Origin: Heterohyrax brucei
Taxonomy: Eukaryota > Chordata > Mammalia > Hyracoidea > Procaviidae
NCBI GenBank assembly: GCA_028571685.1
Contig: CM053141.1
Span: forward strand, 52,388,333 to 52,452,332
Reading direction: 5' to 3'
DNA length: 64,000 bases
The notes beneath the pieces are model-generated. The model had not been told where the DNA came from. It saw only the letters and a program-made list of their open reading frames with translations, and searched no databases. This document shows, piece by piece, positions 10,371-20,180 of this stretch; the first letter of the stretch is position 1; each line of letters starts with the position of its first letter. The translations under genes were made by a program, and so were the position numbers.

Positions 10371-11734
10371 AGACCTGACCCTATCTTGTGATGCAATAGC
10401 ACAAACGGAGCAAAAGGGACAGAAAGGAAGCAATACTTCCTGCAACCGAAATCCCTGGACAGTGAACGTGTCAAAAAGCTGACAGCTAGGTGTATAAGCA
10501 ACTACAGAATTAAAAACCTGAGGAAGGGCTGTTGGAAGCAGAGGAAATAAAAGAAATGCTACTAATTAACTATCAGCTTATAGTCACAAGCGGTGGTCCA
10601 AGCTTAAAATTTGAGCCTTACCCATAGTGGATCCTCAGGAAATGTTAAAGACTGGCTGACTGAATGAATAACCTGATAGGCTTAAAAGGAAAATCAATCA
10701 GGATTTCTCAGGGTATTCAGTTGGAGAAATGTGGCAAAGTCAATCAACTTCTACAAAGATTAAATGCAGTTAATAGTGCCAATATCATCTTGAAGTGTGA
10801 TAATGTAAGAGTGTGGGTACACATCAGCATTTTAATTTGCACCCTTGCTTCTATTAGAAAATGCACCCTGGATAGCATTCAGCACTTCAGATATACTGGT
10901 TGGACAGCAGGTGGCAGCAAAGGACGCTGTAAGAGAAACTGATTTCCGCAAGTGTGTCTGGGTGAATTCTTACTCAGATGGAGATGGAATCTGGAGGGCA
11001 TGTAACAACAAAAGCCATAGAGAGTTGGTTGCTTTCTTACTTCTGAGTAAATCACATGATGTAAAAAGAAAGCTATTGGGAAGGTTGATCACGATAACTA
11101 AGTTTAAATGCTTTTCTATCATTTTAATTACTTTTTGTCTAAATGAAAGGATCGGAAAAGCTGACTGAAAATACAAGGATCCCACAGCAAAGCTCAACCA
11201 GTCCTCTTACAAAATTGACATTCACGCCAAAGAGATTTTTATAATAAGAAATGACATAAGGTATTTATCCTTAACAAATATCATCAGACCAATGTGGAAT
11301 ATGCCAGTTGGAGGATGATGTGTCTTTTGGCTCAGAATCAATACTAATAAACGACAAAATAATTTAAAAGAATGAAAGATATAAGCAAAGAAAACACTAA
11401 GCATCACAGACGGGTTCTGGGAGAAAATGGCAGTAAATAAAAGAGGAAGAAGATAGCACGGAGCTTCTGGACATTTTTATAAATGTCTCAAAATAGAAAC
11501 AATGAAAATATTACATGGAACAGAATGTGCATTAACTTGGTGGAGTGAGAAGGTTAGTGGAGAAGGGAAAAATATTACAATCTGTGAATATTTATAACAC
11601 AAGAGGACCTACCTGTGGGCAAAAACCAAAGATCATCCGACATACAGACCAATGTTCTAAGTTTCTGAGAAAATCAAAGTGATAATCTTAGTGAAGCACT
11701 TTTTGCAGAAGACTATACTTTCTGGGGAGACCTG
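10371..11734. other. Unassigned unique sequence
   Basis: No gene or repeat family is recognised. Two frames of about 90-107 codons in 10664-11168 lack any similarity that I can name and overlap each other out of phase; I do not call them genes. Confidence 0.4.
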
Positions 11735-11890
11735 GTAATACAATGATTAGCCACTTGTCTGTTAACTGTTAGCTTGGCAGTTCGATCCTGCCCACTAGAA
11801 GAAAAGACCTGGTGATCTGTTCCTGTAATGATTACAGCCTATAAAATCGTATGAGGCTGTTTATACTATGTCACACACGGCAAATAGTTT
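11735..11890 (+). repeat. AfroSINE, longer-body subtype
   Basis: Head TGGTAATACAATGATTAGCCACTTG and TTAACTGTTAGCTTGGCAGTTCGATCC are followed by GAAGAAAAGACCTGGTGATCTGTTCCTGTAATGATTACAGCCTA, a body block that only some AfroSINE copies have (also 31340-31520 and, in antisense, 12190-12392). Confidence 0.8.
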
Positions 11891-12189
11891 TGGTTATTTT
11901 TTGCGGGGGGTGGGGGTGGTGTCTGGTGAGCCAATATTATCCTGCAAAGAAGAATTTCTCTCTGAATCCTTGAAAGAGGGTCTACTCCTTTCCAGTCAGT
12001 TGTGGGTGGTGAACAGTAGAGTTAACTGGGGTCAGACTGGGTCATGGAATAAATAGATGACTTGCTGAAGTTCAGGTCTACGTGTCTGGAGGAGGAATTT
12101 TCAAAGAAGGCATCGGTGAGTGGACAAAGAAAAAATATGATGACTGTCTACTGTTACCACTGCTGTCACTACATATGCACTCACACGAG

Positions 12190-12392
12190 CCAGTGGCCCC
12201 AGAGTCAATTCCAAGCCACAGGGACCTCATACCCATCAGAGTAAACCTGCGCACCTTACAGTGTTCAATAGCTAGCCTTTTGAAAGAAATCACCAGGTCT
12301 TTTTTCTGAGGCACTTCTGGGTAGACTCCAGCTTCCAAGTTTTCAACTAGTAGCCTAGTACATCACCTGTTTGTACAACCCAGGGACCTAGA
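12190..12392 (-). repeat. AfroSINE, longer-body subtype, antisense
   Basis: Antisense order: AGAGTCAATTCCAAGCCACAGGGACC, GAAAGAAATCACCAGGTCTTTTTTCTGAGGCAC, TGGGTAGACTCCAGCTTCC, ending CACCTGTTTGTACAACCCAGGGACC, the start of the element. Confidence 0.8.
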
Positions 12393-12394
12393 CT

Positions 12395-12765
12395 CACTCA
12401 TATATTCTTCTTTATGTACTTTATATCATGTAAATTACTACACAATAAAAGCAGATTGTTTATGGACTTTTGTTATTTGGCTTAACATGGCAGATGAGAT
12501 TTTTAGAAGTAACCATGGAGTTTAAACCAAGTTGCCAAGAATACTGTAAAAATCTTAAAATTATCAGCAAGACTTCAGACCAAGTCCTTTGATCATGCTG
12601 GTACTTATTTACTAGGAAAAAATTCCCCAGGTTGGAAAGCATAACTCAGATAAGCCAGTTCTGAAGTTGCTGTCATGAATGAGTTATGGGTGTAAACAAT
12701 GCCAGTGCTTGTGTCTTTGAAATGTTCGTACTTTCAGTAAACTTAAAAATAATTACTTCTTAAGA
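12395..12765. other. Unassigned unique sequence
   Basis: Nothing recognised between the SINE and the simple-repeat hairpin region. Confidence 0.4.
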
Positions 12766-13053
12766 TTTTATATACATATACATATACAGGGGTGTGTGTG
12801 TGCACGCACACACACACACACACCGTGCACACACACACTCCCTGGTTGTACTTCTTCCAAGACAAACTTGCTTGTTCTTTTGGCAGTCCATGGTATAAGT
12901 GTGTGTGTGTATACACACACACGTGTATATATGTATACATACATATGTATATGTATATAGAATAAGTGTATGACTTGTTTAAGTATATGTATATACTTAT
13001 ACCATGGACTGCCAAAAGAACAATCAAGTTTGTCTTGAAAGAAGTACAACCAG
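12766..13053. repeat. Simple repeats and 59-bp inverted repeat (hairpin)
   Basis: A TATACATA and (TG)n/(CA)n tract at 12771-12838 leads into the left arm 12842-12900, which is the reverse complement of 12995-13053 with two mismatches in 59. The 94-bp spacer is TG/CA and TATG-rich. The right arm is a normal part of the RTE copy that continues to 13332, so the left arm is an extra inverted copy of RTE sequence. Confidence 0.95.
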
Positions 13054-13332
13054 AGTGCTCCTGAGAAGCAAGGACGGAGGGCCTGCGTCTTACGTACTTT
13101 GCACATGTTGCCAGGAGGGATTAGTCCTTGGAGAAGGACTTCATGCTTGGTAAAGTAGAGGGTCAGTGCCAAAGAGGAAGACCCTCGGTGAGAAGGACTG
13201 ACACAGTGGCTGAAACAGCGGGCTCAACACGGCAACAAATGTGAGGATGGTGCAGGGCCAGGCAGGGTTTCATTCTGGTGGGCATGGGGTGCCTGTGGGC
13301 GGGAACCAAGTCGGGGGCACCTAACAACTACA
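12995..13332 (+). mobile_element. RTE 3' end
   Basis: ATACCATGGACTGCCAAAAGAAC, GAAGTACAACCAGAGTGCTCC, GCGTCTTACGTACTTTGCACATGTTG, AAGTAGAGGGTCAGTGCCAAAGAGGAAGACCCTC, GGTGCAGGGCCAGGCAGGGTTTC and GGGCACCTAACAACTAC follow the RTE 3' end in order. It ends in a (CA)n run at 13331-13352, which may have grown from the tail. Confidence 0.9.
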
Positions 13333-13354
13333 CACACACACACACACACACATT

Positions 13355-14120
13355 TTATGACTGACATTTTAGTACTAAAAGATCTTAACAAGATGGAGTG
13401 TTAAATGTGACTAAAGTCTAGAGCATCTAACTACAGTATCACATTGTGGGTTTTAGTGAGAATGAAGTGAAAACATTCCAGTCTGTTACTGTTCCCAATG
13501 CCCCCACCCCCAGTCACAGGAAGGTTTCTGTTTCCTTTGAGATGCCTCATCTCTTAATTGCTTCCTCCAAACACGTCTGTGCGCTGATACCAATAATCGC
13601 CAGTCTCCTCTGCTAAGTTTCTCAGTCAGTGACACTGATCTCATTCTGGAGAGGACTGAAACCCAGAAAAGCTCTTAAAGATTTTATGCTGAGACCCCCT
13701 CAAAGGCATCACTAGTCTCTGCTCATCACTTAGTCAGAGAACAAAATTCAAGTCCTTATTCTCACTCTTATATCAATTTGTTTTGTGAAGGTCATTATAA
13801 AACTGTCAAAAACAGCATCTCTGGATTGCAGGATTAGGTTGGGTGAGTGGGAAAGTCATAACAGACTGTCTAAATTCATTTTAGCAAATTATGTTATAGT
13901 TTTCCCAACATATGTATATTTTTTTGTATCATGAAAAGATTTCTAGCTATGCTGTGACTATAAAAAAGCTCACATTTATAAATTCATAATTAAAATAATA
14001 ATGATCCTTTAGGAGAATGAGGAGAAGAAGTAATCGCACACATACTTGCAACTTTTTCAGCAATGTTATCTTGTGTTTTCTCGAGTTGTGTTTTAGGTTA
14101 CAAAATCAGTAAGTCTAGAG
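13355..14120. other. Unassigned unique sequence
   Basis: No gene or repeat is recognised. Confidence 0.4.
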
Positions 14121-14124
14121 ATGC

Positions 14125-14250
14125 CTTAAAATTATCCAATAGGAGTACTTTATTGAAGAGGAAACTCAGGCACAGCTTGATTAAAAGATTTGCCCAAGTG
14201 GAGGGTGGAAGGGAGAATTCAGTCTCTGATTTTGATCCATATGCTATCTT
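14125..14250 (-). repeat. MIR fragment, antisense
   Basis: GAAGAGGAAACTCAGGCACAGCTTGATTAAAAGATTTGCCCAAG...GAGAATTCAGTCTCTGAT follows the antisense MIR core (gaggaaactgaggctcagagaggttaagtaacttgcccaaggtcac). Confidence 0.7.
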
Positions 14251-14555
14251 TAGTCCTTCTGACAGTTATAATTTTATATTGTTATATTTTCATCAGTTTT
14301 AAAGTTCGTCCTACTCATGATATGCTGACCCCAAGGAAAGAAACAACAACGTAGTTCCCCAAATCCTATGTATTTCAAGATGAAATCTAATAGTAAAACT
14401 CAAAGCAGCGGAGTTCTCTAGTTGTCTGGAAAAAATATCCGTTGTTACTGAGTAACTGCCAAGTCGCCTGGGATACACTGGTGAGTCAGTGGTTTTCTAA
14501 GTAAAATAAGTAATTATAAAAGATAAGTAGAAGTTAAACATTAAGCCAATTAACA
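14251..14555. other. Unassigned unique sequence
   Basis: Nothing recognised. Confidence 0.4.
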
Positions 14556-14712
14556 TTTCCCTTTCACGCTACCTGTTGCCCTCCAGAAGATTCTGACTTA
14601 CTGCACCCCTATGTGTGTTAGAGCAGAACTGCGCTTCACAGGGCTGGAGGTGGAACAAATCGCTGGTGACCGGCTGCCAGCCTAAAGGTTGCGGCCTCCA
14701 GCACACCCAGGA
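14556..14712 (-). repeat. AfroSINE-like, old, antisense
   Basis: Weak antisense match: GATTCTGACTTACTGCACCCC, TTAGAGCAGAACTGCGCTTCACAGGGCTGG, ACCGGCTGCCAGCCTAAAGGTTGC. It is the most diverged of the cluster and could belong to a related tRNA-SINE. Confidence 0.45.
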
Positions 14713-14807
14713 ACAAAGCTTTGAAGAATAAAGATTACATCCAAGCAACTGAGATTACATTGCAGTTCTACTGTGTAACACATTAAAAAACAAAAATAAC
14801 TCAGAGT

Positions 14808-14948
14808 GGATTCCAACAAATAGTGACCCTACAGGGCAGAGTAGAACTGCCTCACAGCGTTTCCAGGGAGTGCCTGGTGAATTTGAACTGCTGACCTTCG
14901 GGGTAGCAACCATAGCACTTAACAACTACGCCACCAAGTTGTCCATGT
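14808..14948 (-). repeat. AfroSINE, antisense
   Basis: GTGGATTCCAACAAATAGTGACCC, GGGCAGAGTAGAACTGCC, TGCCTGGTGAATTTGAACTGCTGACC, AGCACTTAACAACTACGCCACCAAG in antisense order. A short plus-strand SINE tail (GGGTCACCATAAATC...CCGCAATAGG) follows at 14957-15003. Confidence 0.85.
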
Positions 14949-15019
14949 ATTAACACACAGGGTCACCATAAATCAAAATCAACCCGACCGCAATAGGTTT
15001 CCAGAATCTTCTAACCAGT

Positions 15020-15172
15020 CACCAAAAGTATTGCCCCAAACCCATGGCCATGGAAACGATTCTAACCTGCCCCATACAGTTTCCAAAGAACACCTGGTGG
15101 ATTCGAACTGCACACTTTTTGGAGAGAAGCCCTAGCACTTAACCATTAGGCTAACCAACCGGGTTTGCTCTA
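15020..15172 (-). repeat. AfroSINE, antisense
   Basis: CTAACCTGCCCCATACAG, CACCTGGTGGATTCGAACTGC, AGCCCTAGCACTTAACCATTAGGC in antisense order. Confidence 0.85.
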
Positions 15173-15195
15173 ACCATTGTTCTCTATCCAGTACC

Positions 15196-15358
15196 AAAAT
15201 GCCACTGCCGTGCAGTCGATTCCCACTCATACCAACCCTAGAGGACACAGTAGAACTGCCCCATAGAATTTCCCAGGAGCCCTTGGAGGATTTCAACTGC
15301 CCACCTTTTGGTTAGCAGACACAGCATTTACCAACTACACTACCACGGTTTTCTCTAA
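15196..15358 (-). repeat. AfroSINE, antisense
   Basis: ATGCCACTGCCGTGCAGTCGATTCC, AGTAGAACTGCCCCATAGAATTTCC, GGATTTCAACTGCCCACCTTTTGGTTAGCAGACACAGC in antisense order. It is the last SINE before an 8-kb block without any. Confidence 0.9.
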
Positions 15359-15512
15359 CCAGTGTTTACTTAATGCCTGCAAATTCTCAGCTAGTGGTTC
15401 TTTACCAGGATTCCATACACAGTTATCTCGAGGAAGGAAAGAAGATGCGTTGAGTCTCACCTCAGGCATCAGAAGATCAGAATCCTTGAAAGGCTTGAAA
15501 GGCTGGCCTGGT

Positions 15513-15572
15513 AGTGTGTGGGTGTTTGTGAGTGTGCGTGTGTGTGAGTGTGTGTGTGTGAGTGTGTGTGTA
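15513..15572. repeat. (TG)n simple repeat
   Basis: An interrupted TG/GTGTGA tract of about 60 bp stands at the entrance of the repeat-poor block. Confidence 0.9.
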
Positions 15573-15619
15573 TGAGCGAGGTCACGTTCATTTATAAAAT
15601 GTGTTTATTACAGACCCCA

Positions 15620-16060
15620 GGTGACTCAGCCGAGAAGCGTCGCTGAGAGCCACCGTCCTAGCGTCCCGGCCTTCAGCCTTATCCCATTGCAGTCCGCTAA
15701 GGGACAGCATCAGACCGCGCCAAGTCAGGCGAGCCTCCCCGCCACCTCTTCCCCTTTAGGAGCACTGGGGGGCGCTCAGGCTCCGGGTTTGCTCCTCGGG
15801 TCCACTCAACCCCCAAACAGAGACTTCCCCGCAGAAAAGGCATTCATTTGGAAGCCAGCCAAGAAGGAAAAGACGGGAAATTGCACTTTATGCGTTTATA
15901 TATCCGAGGGCCGGCAGGCATTGGTTTGAACAACAATACCCCGAAGGCTGGCTTTGCGGAGCTTTCGCCCTGAGGCAGCCCTGGCTCGGTTCCCTTTTGG
16001 ACCTGGAAAAACTTAGCTCTCCGCAGGGGTGAAGTCCGGGCTTGGCGGCTGGGTGCAGTG
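15620..16060. promoter_or_regulatory. CpG-enriched segment, candidate regulatory
   Basis: CpG is clearly frequent compared with the flanks (for example GAGAAGCGTCGCTGAG, AGCGTCCCGGCC, ACCGCGCC, GGGGGGCGCTCAGG). No gene is identified. I infer a CpG-rich regulatory segment; whether it meets formal island criteria needs a computed CpG observed/expected ratio. Confidence 0.4.
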
Positions 16061-16099
16061 GTTTACAGCTTTGCATCTTGAGCAGTTCACTGTTGAAAT

Positions 16100-16400
16100 A
16101 AATCTTGGTGAGCAATGGAGAACTATCTCCACATTAATCTCGTGTAATTAGCATTATAACCCTCGGCAACTCAAGAACTACTCAAGACAAAGCTTTATGC
16201 AAATATCCCCTTGGCTCGCCTGCCGACCCTCCCCCTTTACGGGTTCCCTATTTTCGCAGCCCCCCTTCTTTAGTTGAGTACAGGGCAGTCCAAGAGCCTC
16301 TTTTTAATGACATAGTACACTGGGGTACCTTAACATTAATTATAATGTTCTTGACTTTAAAAAATAAAAGTGAAAAAGGAGAAGCAGAAGTAGAAGCAGC
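16100..16400. promoter_or_regulatory. Candidate conserved non-coding element
   Basis: Repeat-free sequence with GTGTAATTAGCATTATAA (homeodomain-type TAATTAG), TTATGCAAATATCC (octamer ATGCAAAT, a POU-factor site) and AACATTAATTATAATG. Such packing of homeodomain and POU sites without repeats is typical of developmental enhancers. Function is inferred from motifs only. Confidence 0.4.
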
Positions 16401-17120
16401 AGCCCAGGGAGGGGAGAGAATGTGCACGCCCAGCTATTAGAAAGGTTTAGCACCCCGGGAGCTGGCACCTGCTTTTGGCCCTGGGCACTGCACAGTTAAG
16501 GACACAACCCAAGGTGTGGATGTGATGGGGGGAGGAGGGACTCTAGGAGTAGGGCGGTGGCGTTTTCGGCTACCAGACGCTCTTGGGGACAGTACTGTGG
16601 TTGGGGAGCTCTTCTGGTAGGTAGGGACAACCTTGGAGGTGGCCCCAGGGGCCGCGCTCTTCGTTCCAGTTGTCCACATCGCCCAAGCAGGATCTTAAAC
16701 CGAGCAGGGAGACTGAGAGTCACCAGTAAATGAGAAACAACTCCGCAGGTGAAACAGAGTGTGGGGAACCCCAGTACCCAAGTATTTCCTAGCACATGGA
16801 GGGGGTGGTGCACGCAGCGGCCAAGGCGAACCAACAGCCGCTCACACACGCCGGCACAGACGCGGAGTCTGCCTGGCTCTGGATTATCTGCTCAGTGTTT
16901 ACTGTTGCAGAGGGCTTTATGTGAAGCGAATAAATTTTTACTTGCTCCCAGGGACCACCTTGTTATTTTATGGCATGTACCTATTTAAAGCCTGTTTTGT
17001 CGATGTTGAAATGGTCCTAGCTCCCAAATACTGTGCAGGATTACAAGAGCTTGGACAAGCCTAAATGCAATGAGCTTGACTGGCACAGCAAAATGCGGCG
17101 AAGCCATGAACCTTCTTCTT
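16401..17120. other. Repeat-free unique sequence
   Basis: Mixed composition with no gene recognised. The piece 16900-17090 is smooth, repeat-free and carries TTATTTTATGGCATG and ATTTAAAGCC; it may be conserved. A CT/CA simple tract follows at 17111-17153. Confidence 0.35.
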
Positions 17121-17179
17121 CTTCTCTCTTTCTCTCTCTCTCACACACACACACAAAATGAATGGTTACTTTTCTTTTT

Positions 17180-17960
17180 TCACAAAACATAACCTAACGT
17201 GTATGTTTTTTTAATGGCTTGTACAAAGGACTAGGAAAATGCAGTCCGGAGAGTTATACTTGAAATGCTGCAAGCATTAAAAATTTTTTGACAGAAACTG
17301 CATTCTCATTAAAAGCAAACCTTAATACAAATCCACTTATCCTGCTTCCATCTGTATCCTCTTAGGATTTATCAGTCCCTGTTGCGGTCCCCTTCCTCCA
17401 AAAAGGTAAGCAGAATGTTATGGAAAACTAAGGTTTGGCTTTTCTAACCCATAATAGTTGTCCTCTCTATACTTTGTTTATGGAATGGAATAAGAAGAGG
17501 AGGAGGCTTAATTTAACGGCACAACCGAGCTGTATAAATACAGTATTCATTTTTTAAAAGTGAAGTGAATTTCGTTTACTCTGAAGCACAGTAATTCAAA
17601 CAGCACCTATCTGCTCCAGATAGAGTAACTATGCACATCTATACAGGCAAGTTTGAAAATCAGAACAAGGCTTTGATTTATTCCCTTTCTATCAGTGATT
17701 AATGCCCTTTAATTAGCTAATCTCAAAGCCATTATTTACAACCTGGGCAGACAAAGGGAAAACTGATGATCCAACACTTATGTCAGTTTGAAATTTTGAA
17801 ACAACAACAAAAATAATCACTTTATTTAGAATGGAGTCCTGCGTCTCTTAAATGAACCTCAAAATTGACAAAGAAATCAAAAGGAAAACGTATTTAAGAC
17901 CAAAATAAAACAATCAGGAAATCCAAACGTAACCCACCAAACAACCTACCCATTTATTTA
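17180..17960. promoter_or_regulatory. Candidate conserved enhancer block
   Basis: About 780 bp of AT-rich, repeat-free, non-coding sequence. Motif-like words include GGCTTTGATTTATT (TCF/LEF-type CTTTGAT), CTATCAGTGATTAATGCCCTTTAATTAGCTAATC (clustered homeodomain sites at about 17690-17725), TTGTTTATGG (forkhead-like) and CTGTATAAATACAG, a short palindrome. The block also holds a possible 40-bp exon (next entry). I infer a developmental cis-regulatory element. Confidence 0.45.
17366..17405 (+). other. Possible 40-bp microexon (weak)
   Basis: TCTGTATCCTCTTAG precedes 17366 as a plausible acceptor and AAAAG|GTAAGC at 17405/17406 is a strong donor. The 40 bp between them are not a multiple of three, so inclusion would shift a frame. 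No surrounding exon is known, and chance occurrence is likely. Confidence 0.15.
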
Positions 17961-18420
17961 TTATTTTTTCCCTTCCAGAAATTGTTGCCAGGAGAAATAT
18001 GAGAATAAGGATATTGAAACGGAAAAAGAATATATCCTTTGTGTTTCTAGCCTACTGAAAACTGAGAAAAGTTAGAAATTTTGGCATGGGTGGAAAGCAT
18101 CTATATTTGAATTTTACAAAATGGTTTACAAGGAAAGAATTTTCATGTTTGAAATAGCCTTCTTTTTGGACTTTTGTAAGTGGACCCTCAGGTTTGGGCT
18201 CTAGGATGGTCTCTCAAGAACTGGGTTCCCTCTGAGATCCGCAGGGCTCTAGGGTTACAGAGCAGGGATATGGCCCCGATGCCTGGGAATCTCTCTCCTA
18301 ACATAGATCTACAAACTGCCGCCCTCTCAGCTCACTTTCTGGTGACCCCCTAAAACTCATTTCTGAAGAGAGCTGCGCTTCCCTGGAGTCTTTTCTGGTT
18401 CAAAGCTGGGGCTGCTGGAA
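17961..18420. other. Repeat-free unique sequence
   Basis: No gene or repeat is recognised; AT-rich on the left and turning GC-rich on the right. Confidence 0.35.
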
Positions 18421-19400
18421 TCTACTTGGGTGGGGGGTTTGTGAGGACGGGGACGGAGAATGCTGAGCCCTTTACAGAACGCTGCGGGCAGCGGAGCCCA
18501 GGAAAGCAGCGGTGCAGGCCGAGCCTGAGCCAAGGCCTGTGCGGTCCACGAAGGGGACACATTGCAGGTCTCCGGAGGCCACTTAGGTCATCGCTCCTGT
18601 GTACCGTCCTCTGCTTCCCATCTGAGCTGTCAGTGAGGAGAGCACACTCACACCCACCCTGTACCACGATAATTTTTCTCCAGGAAAATTTGTTTATTCG
18701 CTGTCTCCCGGGTCTTTTGTGCGTGTCTGCATACTCGGAAAGAGAAAATATCCTGAGAGCAAGACCCCGGGGGATGTTTTCCCAACTCGACGGGGGCGCT
18801 TGAAAGCGTGCAAGAGTGGGACTAAAGAGGGCTTCGAAACCCCTCTGTGTAAATGGTTGGGAGCTCAGCTTTAGATTTATCCGTGGGTTCCTGAGCCCAG
18901 GACCTCAAGTGGAACGGAGGAAGGCCTCTGGAAATCGCGGCGTGCCCTGCCAGCAGCAATACACTAGGATTCGGAAACCCCCTCCGGAGAGGAGGCAGCA
19001 AAGGCAAAGCAAACCGCGAGGGTCTGGAGATGAGAAGCGGGGAGGAAGGGCTTCGGAGTGAGAAATGTGGGGTGTGCTGGGGGCAGGGACAGGGGAGGTA
19101 AAAGGAAGGAGGCACGGGAACGAGGAAAAGCTACAGGATCCCCAGTTCTTTGTCTGAAAGCACTCGAGTCCTAAGTCTTAGGAACAAGGTCGTCGTTAGC
19201 GCTCTGACCCAGAGGAGGGAAGCATTAGAGAAAAGAACTGAACAGAGAACCCGCACCTCGTCGCCTAGTGTATTTCGCTGTCCCTGAAATCTCTTTGCCT
19301 CGAGGTTCCAGTCGCCTAAGTGTGCCTCCTCTAGGCTCGCTCGCTCCTTCAACATACAATGCGCCGAGGCTGAGAGGGGAGGGAAGGGGGTTTCTGAGAA
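18420..19400. promoter_or_regulatory. CpG-enriched segment
   Basis: CpG dinucleotides are repeated (CTGCGGGCAGCGGAGCC, ACTCGACGGGGGCGCTTG, AATCGCGGCGTGCC, AAACCGCGAGG, GGTCGTCGTTAGCGC, CACCTCGTCGCC, GCGCCGAGGC). Open frames of 80-125 codons exist on both strands but overlap each other and show no family similarity, as expected in GC-rich non-coding DNA. Confidence 0.4.
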
Positions 19401-20085
19401 AGAAAACCCAACAACCTTTTCAGGGTACAAAATAAACTGCGCATTCAGATTACCAGCCAGTTTTTTCCATTTGCATCGATTTATTTGGAAACAGTTGCGG
19501 GGGTGATGATTTCGCTGAAGAGATTAACTATTAAAGTCTCAAAGTTCCCAATGGTTGTGAAATCCTGCTTGTAAAAACACCTATTCTTCTTCTTTTCGTT
19601 TTATTGTTTGTCTTCCCCCTCCCTTTTCCTAAATGAAACTCGTAGGATGCGTTTTGGTTTGGGGACTTGAGGGCGTGGTGGTCAGACAGCTGTCGAATCC
19701 AAACAAAGGCTACATTGGATCTGACCCCATTTGGGGTTCCATCTGGAATTTTTTTTTTTTTTAAATCTTCTTCTTCCCATTCCAGTAGAAATAAATGGAT
19801 TAGGAATGAGGTAGTCAGAATTGTTTATTGAACAGAAAAGAATGAACTCAAAGCTACAGAAGGCTGGTTAAGATTAGGGTCCTGGGTGTGCAAATGTGGA
19901 AAAAAAATAGACAAGGAACTATTGGGACACCAACATTTAGGACAGTACTGACTCAGAGATGAATCATCCCTCTGTACTTCCCCTTCACTCATCAAGAGTT
20001 ATGGCCCCCATTTCACAATCTACGGAGGGCATTTGGAGCGACAAGTCTTGGTAGCTGCCTGAAACTAACAAAGCTACAGCCAATC
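19401..20085. other. Repeat-free unique sequence, possible conserved element
   Basis: Contains CATTTGCATCGATTTATTTGG (octamer-like ATTTGCAT next to ATCGAT, a CUT/ONECUT-type core) at about 19470-19490 and AACAAAGGCTACATTGG (SOX-like AACAAAGG) at about 19702. A T run is at 19749-19762. No gene is recognised. Confidence 0.35.
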
Positions 20086-20180
20086 TGCCTCTTTCTCTCT
20101 GTTTCTCTCTCTCCCTCCCCACACTTTTCCTCTCCCTCCCCTTCCTTCTCTCCCTCCCTGTCTCTTTCTGTGTTCCTTCG
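20085..20180. repeat. Polypyrimidine tract
   Basis: About 95 bp of nearly pure C/T (CTCTCTGTTTCTCTCTCTCC and onward). Such tracts can form triplex (H-DNA) and often lie near promoters. Confidence 0.85.

Noticed and set aside
12768..13172. 134-codon minus-strand frame
   Set aside because: It runs through RTE antisense sequence and (CA)n/(TG)n repeats that form the inverted repeat; not a gene.
18426..18803. 125-codon plus-strand frame
   Set aside because: GC-rich sequence gives long frames by chance; opposite-strand frames cover the same bases and nothing resembles a known protein.
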